Positions 32,705 through 46,141 are shown, counted from the first letter of the stretch. The stretch: 64,000 bases of DNA from Dactylorhiza incarnata (GCA_033032865.1 JAWHQI010000304.1:1215001-1279000), one strand, 5' to 3'. Notes: generated from the sequence alone by a model not told the origin. Translations and numbers: made by a program.

Positions 32705-33607
32705 TTCTCGAAGAATTCTCTCGTGAGCGCCAAGCCCCCCCTCTCTCCCGTGCGGTTTCTTCTCTCCAGTAACCGCTGTTCCCGATCGAAAAACCGCTGC
32801 AGTGCTTCCCTGTCGATCGAGGGAACGAAGGAGACGCAGACCAATAACCGCTCCCTGTTCGTGCGTTGGGAAGGTATTCGCCGCTCGTCTCTCGCGTGGA
32901 AGACGACACCAGTTGGTCGGAGCCATCGCAGATTCGTTCTTCTTCTGTGCGTGGTCATTTTTTCCTGTCCGTGGATCGCGCCTCTCCTTCCTCTTCGTGG
33001 TCGTTTTTTTCCCTCGCCTGTGAGCCGTCGCACCGCTGTAGTTCTCGTACGCGAAAGAGAAGCCGCTGAGAAGCTAGTCGCCGCGTTTGCAGGAGTAGCC
33101 GACGCTGCAAGCCCTAGAGGTCGTTGTTTCCTGTGTGGGCGTTCTCCGTCAGCGATTTCCTCCATCTTCATCTCAGAATCAGTGAAATCGCAGAGTTCCT
33201 CTTCGATTCTATGGAGGAAAAGGACAGCCGGTTTTCTTCCTTCATCTTGGCGAAATCGAGTTAAGTTATAGTCTTCCTCCTTGCCTGGGTGCCGATCCAG
33301 TCGCCGGCGTGATCTGCGATCCAGTGTAGAAACCCAGAATCCGACTGCTCCTCCTTCGGATATCGAGAGCAAAGGTTGCTGGCGGGCTGCTGTGAATCTC
33401 CTTCTTCGTCAGGCTTGCCGCAAGGGATCTGCGACCACTCCTGTATTCGGCTCTAGGAGGAGAAGCCGTCGGTTGCAGTTTTTCAACAGGATTTCGATCT
33501 GCAACTTCGACCACGATCTGGGAGAGACTGTTAAGTGAAGTGCAGTGATCTTTTACAGTGCAGTTTTTTGTTCGAGTGCTTGAGGAGTTCTGAACCGTCT
33601 GCAAGCG
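32705..33607 (+). other. Leader of Copia element 1, with unusual primer-site region
   Basis: The base after the LTR begins TTCTCGAAGAATTC, not the TGGTATCAGAG of most plant Copia elements. The 0.9-kb leader has open frames on both strands, but none resembles a known protein. Confidence 0.6.
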
Positions 33608-36600
33608 ATGGCCTCGCTTTCGAAGAGCAGCAGTCTCTCCTCTCCTGTGTCGTTGATAAAGCTGGAGAAATTCTCCCATTCGGAGTTCAGTGCCTGGAAG
33701 AGGAATACCCAGTTCGGTATGAAATATCTGAATATCTTTTATACGCTGCAGACTGACCTCGCAGATTTCAAAGGTGAAGACGACGTTGCTCAGTGGATCA
33801 GCGACGAAGATTTCTGTCGCGATTATCTCCTGAATTGTCTCTCCAATTCACTGGTCGAGACGTTTGGGAAACTGAAGACAGCGAAAGAGATCTGGAATGC
33901 GCTGAAAGATCAGTTCAAGGAGGAGGAGAACATGTCTAAGACGCATCTGGTGGACAGGTTCATGGGATTCACCTTCACAGAGGACAAGGAAATCCTTCCC
34001 CAGATCGCAGACCTGGAGAATCTGGTGGCCAAGCTCAACAGTGAAAGTCTCTCTCTGCCAGATGGGTTCGTTGTTGGTGCCATCATCTACAAGCTCCCCT
34101 CAGCATGGTACTCTTTCAAGACGGAGATGTATCGCAAGAAGACTCAGGTCAGTCTGAAAGACCTCAAGCGGTTCATCTGCATTGAGGATGAGAATCGGAC
34201 AAGGCATGTTAAGGAGGTGGTGAGCAAGCAGCAATCTGCTGCTAATATGGTCACACACCCGAAGAGGAAGCCTAGATCTGATCGGACTCGACCTCCCCCC
34301 AGTGCACCCGCAGTAGTAGATACCAGCAAGAAGATCAAGAAGTTCAAAGGCAAGTGCTACAACTGCAACAAGTGGGGTCACTGCGCTTCTGAGTGCAGGC
34401 AACCCAAGAAGCCCGATGCTAACCCACCAAAGCCTGATAACAGAGCACATATGCTCCATCAGACTGCGCCCTCCCACTTTGTTGCCAAAGTTGGGAACGT
34501 TCAGGCCAGTACTAACTGGTGGTTGGATTCGGGGGCGACTTGCCACGTCTGCAACAACTCCGCACTGCTGAAGGATGCCACTCCAGCCTCTGAGACAGTT
34601 ACAGTGGCAAATGGAGCCACTGCTGAGGTACTCCAGACCGGGACCGTGGATCTGCTCCTCTCTTCAGGTACGCATTTAATTTTGAAAGATGTTAAATACA
34701 TTCCTACATTAGCTGCTAATTTAATATCGATTAGTTTGTTAAGCGATGCAGGTATGTCCTTTAACATTAGTGGTGGTAGGGTGACCTTAATGGTTAACTC
34801 ACATTATTTTGGTTGTGCGTACGTAGTCAACAGAATGTATCGTCTGAGTCTAGCACACGAAGTAGTTAATCAGGTTAGTTCTAATTTGATTGATCCTAAG
34901 ACTCTACACGTAAGACTAGGACATGTCAACTATAGAAAACTACTCCTGCTAGCTAGAACTCACAACATCCCCTTAGACACTAAAACCAAATTCGACAAAT
35001 GTGAGATATGTGCTCAAACTAAGATAACTATAACACCATTCAGTCAGCTGTCTAGGAGTACACGTTTACTAGAGTTGATACACTCCGACATCTGTGACTA
35101 CAAAAATTTTGTCACACGTGGTGGTCGGAAGTACCTGATAACATTTATCGACGACTACTCTAGATATACTCACATCTATCTCTTAAAATCAAAAGATGAA
35201 GCTTTTGAAAAATTTCAAATTTTCAAAAATAGGGTTGAGAACCAGTTGGATTTGAAAATTAAACGACTTAGGAGTGATCGAGGAGGTGAGTACGTCTCAG
35301 GTGAGTTTAGGGATTTTCTTGCCAGCCATGGCATAATACCTGAAATCACTGCCCCTTATTCGCCCCAGCCAAACGGTATTGCCGAGCGGAAAAATAGAAC
35401 TTTAACAGAGATGTTGAATTCTATGTTGTTGACTGCCGGTATGCCTGCCGCTTATTGGGGAGAAGCAGCCCTCGCGTCGAATCACATCCTAAATATGGTT
35501 CCTCATGCTAAATTGAAGCAAACCCCGTATGAGCTTTGGTTTAAGAGACCGCCCAGATTTGATCACCTAAAAACCTGGGGTTGTATCGCCTATGTTAGGA
35601 TACCTGACATAAGGAGATCTAAGTTAGGACCTAAGACGAACACTTGTGTCTACTTAGGATGTGCGGTGGATAGTGCTGTAGACCGATTTCTAGATCTCTC
35701 TACCAACTCGGTTATTGAGTCTAGAGATGTTGTGTTCTTTGAGGATAAGTTTCTTAGAGATAAGAACTTGACTCTTCCCGGTCTGCCAGACACCAGTTCT
35801 GATACCCTCGTTGGGACGGAACTACGACTCCCTGACACTGAGCCAGTTCACACTAGTGCCCTAGAGTCCACTAGGCTATCTAATAGGGAACGTGTTCCTA
35901 AAAGCTTCGGTACAGATTTTGTTACTTACCACGTTGAAGCTGATCCATCCACCTATCAGGAAGCGATGCGATCCAGGGATTCCTTGTTATGGAAAGAAGC
36001 CATTGATGATGAGATGCACTCTCTCATAGAAAACCACACTTGGACGTTAGTTGACCTACCCAAAGGAGCTAAGACCATTGGGAGCAAGTGAGTTCTTAAG
36101 AAGAAACTGAATCCAGATAGGAGTATCGCTAAGTACAAAGCACGTCTTGTTGCCAAAGGCTTCACTCAAGTGAGTGGAGTTGACTACTTTGATACCTACT
36201 CACCTGTTTGTCACATTGCAATGATCAGGGTTCTTCTCGCTATCGCATCTATTGAACGTTTCGTCGTTCATCAGATGGATGTTAAGACTGCATTTTTAAA
36301 TGGAGATCTAACTGAAGAGATCTACATGCGTCAACCTGAAAGGTTTGTCGTACAAGGTCTAGAAACTAAGGTCTGTAAGTTGATTAAGTCACTCTACGGA
36401 TTGAAGCAAGCACCAAAGCTATGTCACGAGAAGTTTGACACTTGCGTAAAAGGCCTGAATTTTAAATCCAGCCTTTCAGATAAATGTCTGTACATACGGA
36501 CAAGTCCTCACTCCGTCGCTATAATCTGCTTGTATGTTGATGACATGCTAATACTGGGTACTGATCAGTCTGAGGTGGAAGACGTTAAGGTTACCTTGAA

Positions 36601-37459
36601 GTCAAAATTTAGCATGACTGACTTAGGTGTGGTGAAGACCATCCTAGGCATGGAAGTGAACTTTACGGATAAGGGAATCACCCTCAGCCAGAGTCACTAC
36701 ATCCGAACTCTACTAGAAAAGTGGGGTTATGATAAGTGCAGGAAGATTGAGACTCCATACGACTATAATAATAGACTGAAACCTCATGACGGTTCACCTA
36801 TTAGACAGTTGGATTACTCCAAACTCATTGGCAGTCTCATGTATGCTACTACTTGCACTAGACCCGACATAGCCTTTACGGTCGGCATGTTTAGTAGATT
36901 CACTAGTAACCCTGGAAAGGACCACTGGGACGCCTTGGAAAGGCTAATGCGATACTTAAAGTATACTGAGCAGTCTGCTTTATGTTACAGTGGACACCCT
37001 CCTGTGCTTGAAGGGTACTCTGACGCCTCCTGGTGCTCAGACGTTGGTGATAGTAGGTCCACTAGTGGTTATGTGTTTACCCTAGGAGGAGCCGCAGTAG
37101 CTTGGAAATCTAAGAGGCAAACGTGTATAGCACTATCCTCTATGGAATCCGAACTCTATGCTCTTGCTTCAGCTGCCGAAGAAGCAGAGTGGGTCAGAGA
37201 TTTGGTTATGGATATTCCAATGACGAGTCTGAAAATGAACTCTATCTCGATATTTTGTGACAATCAAGCCACAAAAACCATTGCAACTAATTCCCTCTTG
37301 GACGTGAAACAGGCCTGGTTGACCTATCTCACCAGTCAAGGGATCATTTCCCTCTTGGACGTGAGATCAAAAGATAATGTAGCAGATGTCCTTACCAAAG
37401 GCTTATGCAAGGTTCTTACATCTAAAACATCGGGGGATATGGGATTAAAGTCTATTTAG
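33608..37459 (+). pseudogene. gag-pol: Copia element 1 gag-pol polyprotein, one internal stop
   Basis: Domains in order are: gag (about 33650-34300), a CCHC zinc knuckle C-x2-C-x4-H-x4-C at about 34354-34395, aspartic protease (WLDSGATCH near 34520), a GAG-pre-integrase region, integrase (about 35070-35500, with a D-D-E core ending in NGIAERKNRT), reverse transcriptase (about 36080-36750, YVDDML near 36534) and RNase H (about 36990-37400). The single stop is TGA at 36089-36091 at the start of reverse transcriptase. Near 37290-37350 the RNase H has a short deletion and a repeated CCCTCTTGGACGTGA that replaces a conserved basic segment. The order integrase before reverse transcriptase is the Copia signature. 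Confidence 0.93.
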
Positions 37460-38275
37460 TGGGACTTAATACCTATATTTGTTTAAGATTTTAGAACCGA
37501 GTCTGCCTACATTCACGCATCTAGACTGAGTACACTGAAGTATTCCAGATGTTACTTGATGAAGCCTGAGATAGTTTAGTTGCCAGTCATTCCAAACTTG
37601 ATGACTTACACAACTATTTCTTTTCAAAGACTGAATTGGGTATCATTTCAAAAACGAGTACTAAAGTTACTGATATGCGTCCTGATATTATGATCATTAC
37701 TTATATCATTCCAAACTTGATGATATATTGGTCACAGCTTGTTGTATCATTCCAAACTTGATGATATAATACAATTGTGAAACGTTGATAATAATCTTAA
37801 TAATCGAAGGAACATAGTTTGGTTCTATGAAACCAAATTTCTAATTTGTGTAAATTAGATAGAGATGCGGACCTGTGAGTCTTTCTTCCTAGTTAGAGTA
37901 TTATGTTCAAAATTGTAAGAACTAATCACTTTACCTTTGATATGCATATGTATGGATTCATTGAGTTTTGTTCTCATGACATTCAAATGTTTTCAATGCA
38001 GATCAATTGGAGTCTGGAGGAGAGAAAGTGGATTTCGACATGGATGGAGATGATCTGCTGTTTGAGTAGACCGACCCGTCACCTGTTTGAGTTTTTGTTT
38101 TCAGATTACTGTTCTTGCTTCTGCTTTAGCTTTTGCATGTTTGGAACCTGTTTGAGTTTAGATGTTTGATCTAAAACTCTTGTTGTTTTAATCTGAAACT
38201 CATTCTGTCGTTATCTAACTTATATGTTTTGTTTAACCCGTTATGTGATACAATTGCTACAATATAGGAGGAGAA
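37460..38275 (+). other. 3' untranslated region of Copia element 1
   Basis: It holds three copies of CATTCCAAACTTGATGA (about 37588, 37707, 37747), which also occurs in both LTRs. It ends in the polypurine tract at about 38264-38275. Confidence 0.75.
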
Positions 38276-38441
38276 TGTTAAGGTATATTTAGCACGTGTA
38301 TCGTATAATTAACGGAACCCTAACGGGTCCGTTAACGGGTCGTCGGGGATTTAGGGTTACGCCTATAAATACCCCCGCTGGGGGCAACAGGTAGTTCATT
38401 CCAAACTTGATGTTCACTCGGATGCTTCGAGCACCGTTTCA
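38276..38441 (+). repeat. 3' LTR of Copia element 1
   Basis: It is a 166-bp copy of 32539-32704 with about four substitutions, followed by the AAAGC target duplication. 38450-39480 beyond it is AT-rich apart from a CT microsatellite (38643-38682). Confidence 0.95.
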
Positions 38442-38647
38442 AAAGCTTCATGAATCCGAAAAGTTGAACTCGACGTAAATTCAAACACCCAATGATTTCT
38501 ACCGATCCGCTGTAACCTATGCTTCTAGTTTACATAAATTGATCCACGGAGGCTGAGCCAGCTGTGCCCTTCCTTCCTTATTCATGTCTTTGGGATCGAC
38601 GAGCTATGGCTGACCGTCTGCAGGCAGGAGAAAGTTGAAAAGACTCT

Positions 38648-38682
<35 letters not shown>

Positions 38683-40166
38683 GCGCCGATGAAAGCATCA
38701 AAACGCAGTTATGGGCGTTCTCCAATGTTTACCAAACAGAGCTTTTCAGATCAATTATTGAGTCCGACTGGACTTTTGTACAGCCCAAATTATTTTTTGT
38801 TTCAATTATCATTAATACAGAATATTTTTTTTAATAAAGACCAAACAGATAGGGTGAGAATCATAGCTGATACATACTGTGCTTCATTATTATTACACTT
38901 TTTTTCTTTCTAAAAGTGACAAACTGAAGTACTAAAATGTCTCACGCGTTAATTATATATGTTGGGTTTAGTGTGACTCGCGGTGATGGATTGAGCCGTG
39001 GTGATTTTCGGGAGCGATCGCTGCACTGATACTACATTAAAGAGAACTATTGCATTTGATGAAACATTTAAAATTGTCAAATATAGCTTTATTGTTTTTA
39101 TCTAATGACTTAATATATATTATAATCTATTTAAAAAAATAAAATACAATGCTTATTTAAGTAAATACATCGTATTTTTCAAATTAAAGTAATGATGAAA
39201 ATCAAAAAATAAAAATAAAATAGTAGAGCTCATATACATACTATGACAGGCTATCATTAAACATTTAAAGAGTAACAATGAAAATTAATTAATTTAATTT
39301 GGAAAATTAACAATGAAAATTTAATAATATATGAATAATAATGATGATTTTTTTAACAAAAAAAAAACAAGGTATAATTATTTTTTCACAATAATTAATT
39401 TATAATATATTTATTTTAAATTGCATTAATTAATTGAAAGGGACGAATCACCCCTAGAGACATAATAATATAAAAGAGAAAAATAAAGAATACTTAATTT
39501 TAATTCCCCCCCAAAGCAGCAGCCCAACACACGTGATTATACAAGAAAAAGAAAACCTAAATAAGCATGTCTGCTACTCACCCGTGAAGAAGCTCCCTCT
39601 GCTTCTTCTCCAAAAAGAGTCTGCCAGGTACAGGTTTCCCTCTCCACTCTCTCTCTCTCTTTCTCTCTCGTTCGGGCCGGGGTGTCTGGTCGGCGATCTT
39701 GGGGCACGGCGGCGGTGTGGAGATTTGATCATTTGACGGCGGCGATTTGCCGCGAGGGCGGAGGCGTCGATGACTCCTTTTGTTGGGCTGTTGCGGAGGC
39801 GGTGGTGGCTTCGTGCTTGTGTAGCGGGGCTGCGGTGCACTGATACGAACCTAATTCGTATCTATGGCAAATTTGGCGATTTAGACAGCAGCGCACCACT
39901 GAGAGGTGGATATTAGAAAGGAAGTTAATGGCGCACCATTAACGATTCAACGAAGAGGAAGAAGAACACACAGGAGATTCCTTCAAGCCAATAACATACA
40001 TTCAACATATCCAAAACAGAGTACATACAATGCCATATATAGGCTGACGGTAAGCAGTTACCACATCGGATAACTCCTCCTAATAACTGTCAACAGTTAC
40101 GCAAACTTCTCCCCCCATTTACGTTAATGGCGGGATACACAAAATTCAAACACAACCCCAAAACGG

Positions 40167-40330
40167 TGTTGGGGCGGCTCCGCTCAAAGTATTCTACGAA
40201 TACACTATCAAGTATGGAATAGGTATTTATAGTACCTCCAGCGTAGAGCGATGCCCTAGGACGACACAGAACCTACAAGTCCTTATCGGGTCAGTCACGA
40301 CACGTGCGGACATACACGAAATCCTCAACA
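40167..40330 (-). repeat. 3' LTR of Copia element 2
   Basis: The 164-bp LTR is TGTTGGGG...CTCAACA on the plus strand. On its own strand it has a CTATAAATACC TATA box and ATTCCATACTTGATA, a variant of the Copia element 1 motif. Confidence 0.95.
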
Positions 40331-41239
40331 ATCTCCTCCTATGTATGCCGTAGACCCGACTTCGATATAGGTGGTTAGTGCAATGTTCAAACACACATGA
40401 ATCATTCACATCAGTGTCGCAAACATGTTAAACAATATCAGACGAAAAGAAGATTTGTATGCGGGCATAAGAATATAATGAAATTCAAAGCAGCATCACA
40501 ATCTATAAGGATAAAACAGTAGCACATAATCCAGCACATCAAAGTGTCTACTAGTCACCACACATAATAGTCCAAAACAAACATGAAAGTAGGAAATAGC
40601 AACTCTAAACAGAGATACAAGAAACCAAGAACATAAAGTAAAACACTCGATACTGTCATCGTCCTCAGATGTCCAGTAGGTCGTCCTTCTCAGGATCCCA
40701 ATCAGCAAGTGCTCCTCCATCTGCACCATCTCCTGTAAATTTCAAACAGAATTTCATGTCAAAATGAATTCAAACATTTGAAAATTACAAGTATCTAGTT
40801 CTACTATAAGAACTTAGTACTACATGATTAAGCAAGGAGAACACCTACACAGAGTATTTATGTTCCAGGTTTAGAATCCATTATCTGTTTCACAGGAGAC
40901 GATATTATGGACTTCTACTCTACTCAGCTATATTTGTGTTTCAGTTTGGAATGTCACAGTCACTGTTCTCCTAAAGTTAAACAGATATCATCAGAATTTG
41001 GAATGACACTATTTAATAAGAGAAGAATCAAACCTAGTTAGATTGTGTTATCAAAATTTGGAATAACACTTTCTTCCCAAGTAAGAAAGAGAATCTAGGT
41101 TGAGTTATAAGCATCAGGATTGGAATGAAACAACTCACCAGATACCAGATCAGCAACTACGAGCATCAGCGAGACACAATACGCTACTAAATGACAAAGG
41201 AAAATCTGAAAAGCATCAAAACATTAAACTAAGGCTGAA
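40331..41239 (-). other. 3' untranslated region of Copia element 2
   Basis: Read on the minus strand it carries several variants of CATTCCAAAC...TGATG (plus-strand positions about 40943, 40992, 41052, 41114), parallel to the repeats in Copia element 1. No coding frame. Confidence 0.7.
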
Positions 41240-44200
41240 CTAAATCGCCTTTAGTCTCATTTCCCCCACTGTTTTGATCAATCGATCTTTAGGCATTCCT
41301 TTCGTCAGTGGATCAGCTAAGTTATCTTTCGATCGCACATCGTTCAAAGTGATAACTCCTTGTTCCTTCAAATAATTCAACAGAGCATGTCTCAGTCGTA
41401 CATGTCTCCTCTTAGTGTTGTAGAGAGCATTTTTAACGACTTGGACAGTTGCTTGATTATCACAATACAAGCTCAAAGAATTGACTTGTAATCTAGATAA
41501 GGGAACATCCAGAATTAAATTTCTGATCCAGTCTGCCTCTTCACCAGCTGAAGCTAAGGCAAACAATTCTGCTTCCATAGACGACAAAGCTATGCAAGTC
41601 TGTCTTTTGGATTTCCAGGTTATAACAGCTCCACCCAACGTGAATATGTATCCACTTGTGGACTTACTATTACTAATTTCTGAACACCATGAGGCATCAG
41701 AAAATCCATCCACTGTAGGAGGATGACCAGTATAGCACAAAGCATGATCTTTGGTTCCTTTCAGATATTTCATCAGTCTATCTAAGGCGTTCCAATGCTC
41801 TTTGCTTGGATTACTGGTGAAACGACTCAGCATGCCCACAGAAAAAGCAATGTCTGGTCTCGTACAGCTTGTGGCATACATGAGACTACCGATTATTCTA
41901 GAATAATTTTCTTGATCAACACTGGTCCCGACATTCGGACTCAATTTGACATTATGATCAAATGGTGTCTCTACATGCCTACAATCTTTATAACCCTAGG
42001 TAGAAAGTAGTTGCTCAACGTAATGAGCTTGACTAAGGGTAAACCCACACTTATCTTTACTAACTTTCATACCTAGAAGGGTATCTACAGGACCAAAGTC
42101 CTTCATATCAAATTCTTTTGCTAGAGTGGATTTTATATCACTCACTGCAGAAAGATCCGACCCCAAAATCAACATATTATCCACATAGAGACATATGATG
42201 ACGGTCTTATTCGACACAGAACGATGATAAAGGCATTTATCAGAATAACTGGATTGAAACCCATAGCTCTTTACCACTTTGTCAAATTTAAGGTGCCACA
42301 TCTTAGGCGCTTGCTTGAGCCCATAGATTGATTTATCTAGTTTGCACACCTTATTCTGTAAATCTTTCTGGACATAACCTTCAGGTTGTGCCATATAGAT
42401 TTCTTCATTTAGCTCTCCATTCAAGAAGGCTGTCTTTACATCCATCTGATGGACTATAAAGTTCTCGATAGACGCTAAAGCTAGGAGAATTCTTATAGTT
42501 GACAGGTGACACACAGGTGAATAAACATCAAAGTAGTCTATTCCCCCTTGTTGCTTATAGCCCTTAGCTACTAGACGTGCTTTGAATCTAGCTATTGTCC
42601 CGTCACTATTCATCTTCTTCTTCAGCACCCACTTGCATCCAAGTACTTTAGCACCTTTAGGTAGGTCAACTAGATGCCAAGTGTTGTTCTGCAGCAGCGA
42701 GTCCATTTCATCATCTATGGCTTCTGCCCACATTAATGAATCTTTTGATCTCATTGCTTCCTGGTAGGAGAATGGATCATCCTCTAAGTGGTAGGTAACA
42801 AAGTTCTCACCAAAGTCCTTAGGGATTCTCTCTTTGGAAGATACTCTAACAGGAAAAGGTTCAACCTCTGAAGGTTGTGGAGCAGTGCCAGAGGGGCCAG
42901 CTTCAGGTTCTACAGTAGATTCTGAAATCAAATCAGTAGACCCAGATAAATTTAAACCTTGATCTTTGATAAACTTGTTTTCAAAGAAAACTGCATCTCT
43001 AGACTCTATCACTGTGGTAGTGGATAGATCCAGAAACCTATCAGCTGCACTATCCTCTGCACTACCTAGGTATACACAGGTTGTAGTCCTAGGTCCCACC
43101 TTAGGTCTCTTTAGGTCTTGTATTCTCACATAAGTAATACAGCCTCAAGTCTTAAGAGTATCAAAATTACAAGAGTGATTGTGCCACAACTCATAAGGTG
43201 TAGAAGTGAGCTTAGAGTGAGGCACCCTATTTAGAATGTGATTAGCAGTTAAGACTGCTTCTCCCCAGAAAGAGGTAGGCAAACCAGCTGTAAGTAACAT
43301 AGAATTCGACATCTCTGTTAATGTCCTATTCTTACGCTCAGCAATACCATTTGATTGGGGTGAGTAGGGAGCAGTAGTTTCAAGAATTATGCCCTCGGAG
43401 GCACAAAATTCTATGAACCCAGTTGCAGTGTATTCCCCTCCTCTATCACTTCTAAATCTCTTAATCTTCAGACTTAGCTGATTTTCTACTCTAGATTTGA
43501 AGATCTTAAATGTCTCGAATGCTTCATCTTTCGATTTCAACAGGTATACATGACAATATCTAGAATAATCGTCTATGAAGGTAATCAGATACTTCTTTCC
43601 TCCTCTAGTGACATAACTTCTGAAGTCACAGAGGTCAGAATGTATCAACTCAAGAAGTTATGTGCTCCTAGAAACCGACTTAAAAGGTTTTCTGGTGATC
43701 TTTGTTTGTGCACAGACCTCACACATATCAAATTGAATAGATAAATCTAAAGGGATGTTGTGACTCTTAGCTAGATCACGCATTTTTCTATAATTCACAT
43801 GTCCAAGCCTATTGTGTAATAACTTAGGATCAATTAAAGTTGAACTAACTTGGTGAATGCTGTCATTGTTTAAGCTAAGTCTATACATTCCATTTATTAG
43901 ATATGCACAACCGAAGTAGTGTGAATTAACAGTTAAAGTTATTCTACCATTTAGGGTTGTAAAACACATTCCAGTCTTATCTAACAAACTCATAGAGATT
44001 AAATTCTTAGTTAAAGAAGAAACTACTCTAACATGCTTTAGAGTTAGAATTTTACCTGACGAGAGCACCAGATCTGCAGTCCCAGCATGAGACACTACTG
44101 TCTCTCCTCCATTGCAATTCTGCACAGTGTCCTTGACCACGGTCACCTCAGTAAGAAGACCTTTATCATTAGTAGCATGGCAGGTAGCACCAGAATCCAG

Positions 44201-45100
44201 CCACCACTCAGACGAGTCACTGCCACTGCGACCTCTCCCCATCATAGCTATGAAAGATTGGGGACCAGAAGTGTCCACCAACATGTTCGTCTTATTCTGA
44301 GGCACATCCTCCTTGATCTTCTTCGGAGCCCTGCAGTCTGCGGCCCAATGACCCCACTTTCCACAATTATGACACTTGCCCTTCTTCTTTTTGAAAGAAG
44401 GCTTTTTTACCTGGAGTTGTAAAGAGGGTTCACCCTTTGGTGCAGACGGCTTCCTGAGAGGTTTGCCAGGACGTGAAACTAAGTTAGCAATCTGAGTAGA
44501 CTGACTAACCTGTTCCGCGCATTTCCTGACAGAGTTCTGATCTTCAATATGTATGAACCTCATGAGTTCATCAAGCCCAATCTGCTCCTTCAGCCTATGC
44601 ATCTCAGTCTTGAAAGTGGCCCACTCAGGAGGCAGCTTGCTTATGATCAGACCGACAAAAAGATTATCGGAGATTTCAGACTTCTCGTCATGCAGCTTGT
44701 TCCGCATATTTTCCAGTTCGATCAACTGTGAAGTGATTGTCGAATTTGCATTCAGCTTGAAATTAAAAAACTTCTCTGCGAGGAGAGTTTTCGAGAACCC
44801 TTCCTGTTTCTGGAAATGCGCGTCCAAACGGTCCCAGATCTCTTTAGCAGTTTTGAATCCACTGTACGTCATTGCGAGGCGGGGATTCAGGGAATTTAGA
44901 AGATAATCCCTGCAAAAATCCTCGTCTTTCTTCCACTGCAGCTCGTCTACATCTATAGTCGTCGTAGCAAAATCACTAAGCACCGTGTAGAAAATCTCCC
45001 GTTCTTTCATGCCGAGTTGAACGTGGAGTTTCCAACCATGGAACTCAGTGGGATCGAACGACTGCAGTTTCACTAAATCGTACGTGCTGCGCTTCGACAT
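41240..45100 (-). pseudogene. gag-pol: Copia element 2 gag-pol polyprotein, three stops and an altered catalytic residue
   Basis: All coding segments are in one minus-strand frame. Gag starts at 45100. The zinc knuckle C-x2-C-x4-H-x4-C lies near 44330-44375, protease WWLDSGATCH near 44180-44210, integrase at about 43650-43150 (NGIAERKNRT), reverse transcriptase at about 42650-42000, and RNase H at about 41750-41280. Stops are TAA at 43658-43660, TGA at 43145-43147 and TAG at 41996-41998. The reverse transcriptase motif reads YVDN where YVDD is expected, with the Asn codon at 42176-42178, which would abolish activity. The frame is otherwise continuous. Confidence 0.92.
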
Positions 45101-45977
45101 TTTTAACAGAAAAAATATAATTCAGAAAAATATCACCTGATCCGGACGAAGGCGATCAAGTCACTTTAGATCCAATCCAGAGAAATAAATCCAGGAGAGA
45201 ACAATAATCTCTTAGATCTGAACTTAGAAGATGGATCTACCTCCTCTTCTATCAATAGCACCCTTCACTTATAGATCTGGACAAATGAAATCAGAGAAAG
45301 TGGTGATCTGCTCTAAAGGAAACGAGAAGTGGCATGCAACGACAACCCCACAAGCAAACTCCTGGAGCAAAGCTTTAGTTCCAGAAATTGGATCCTTCTT
45401 TGGCTTGATCAAAAGAAACCAGAGCCCACAATATTTCAGCGGCAGCAGGTTCCAGATCTGGATCAAAAGCAGTAGTTTGATCTAGATCTAGATCTAGATC
45501 CAGATCTTCTCAGCCGAGGAGCGGAACTCTCCTGACAGCACTGACGATGGGAGAAGAAACGAGAGGCTTCTCCTCGTTCGGCGATGACTTCCGATCAGCG
45601 AGAAAAGACCAGAGCCGGGCTTCACCTTGAACCGCGCAGAGATCGGCGCACCTCTCCGCACCTCACAAGCAGAACTGCGGCTCCTCCTTCGTCGACTGGT
45701 GAGGTCGATGAAAAGGAACGACACTGGGATTAGCGGGATCTTCTCCTTTCTCGATCGGTAAAGGCGCACGAGAGTAGGCGGCGGGATTTCTTCTCCTATG
45801 ATTTCCGATCGGCGCAGAGCAGCGAAATCAAAACAGCGAACAAGAGACAGACCTTCTCCCCTGATCGACGATGGATTCATACGAGAACGAAAGCGCGATT
45901 ATTTTCCTTCCGGCGGCTGCTACGCGAGAGAGAAAAATGGACGAAAACCCTAGCGGAGCGCACGACTACTTTGAGAA
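45101..45977 (-). other. Leader of Copia element 2, with unusual primer-site region
   Basis: The 0.88-kb leader has the same length class as in Copia element 1. The first bases inside the 5' LTR read TTCTCAAAGTAGTC on the minus strand. A GATCTA repeat lies at 45480-45505. Confidence 0.6.
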
Positions 45978-46141
45978 TGTTGGGGCGGCTCCGCTCAAAG
46001 TATTCTACGAATACACTATCAAGTATGGAATAGGTATTTATAGTACCTCCAGCGTAGAGCGATGTCCTAGGACGACACAGAACCTACAAGTCCTTATCGG
46101 GTCAGTCACGACACATGCGGACATACACGAAATCCTCAACA
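45978..46141 (-). repeat. 5' LTR of Copia element 2
   Basis: 164 bp, nearly identical to 40167-40330 (two differences). Confidence 0.95.

Larger units (their letters stand above)
32539..38441 (+). mobile_element. Complete Ty1/Copia LTR retrotransposon (Copia element 1)
   Basis: The two 166-bp LTRs (32539-32704 and 38276-38441) differ at about four positions and are flanked by the perfect target duplication AAAGC (32534-32538, 38442-38446). A 0.9-kb leader precedes a single gag-pol frame (33608-37459) with one stop. A polypurine tract ATAGGAGGAGAA lies directly before the 3' LTR. The few LTR differences indicate a fairly young insertion. Confidence 0.95.
40167..46141 (-). mobile_element. Complete Ty1/Copia LTR retrotransposon (Copia element 2)
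   Basis: The two 164-bp LTRs (40167-40330 and 45978-46141) differ at two positions. The target duplication AACGG is perfect (40162-40166, 46142-46146). The coding strand is minus: gag starts at 45100 and RNase H ends at 41240. A polypurine tract ATAGGAGGAGAT lies directly inside the left LTR. It is inserted in the solo LTR 39841-46155 and is therefore younger than it. Confidence 0.95.

Noticed and set aside
32677..33372. 231-residue minus-strand frame in the leader of Copia element 1
   Set aside because: It lies antisense in a retrotransposon leader, is Arg-rich, and has no domain pattern. The Copia element 2 leader has no counterpart.
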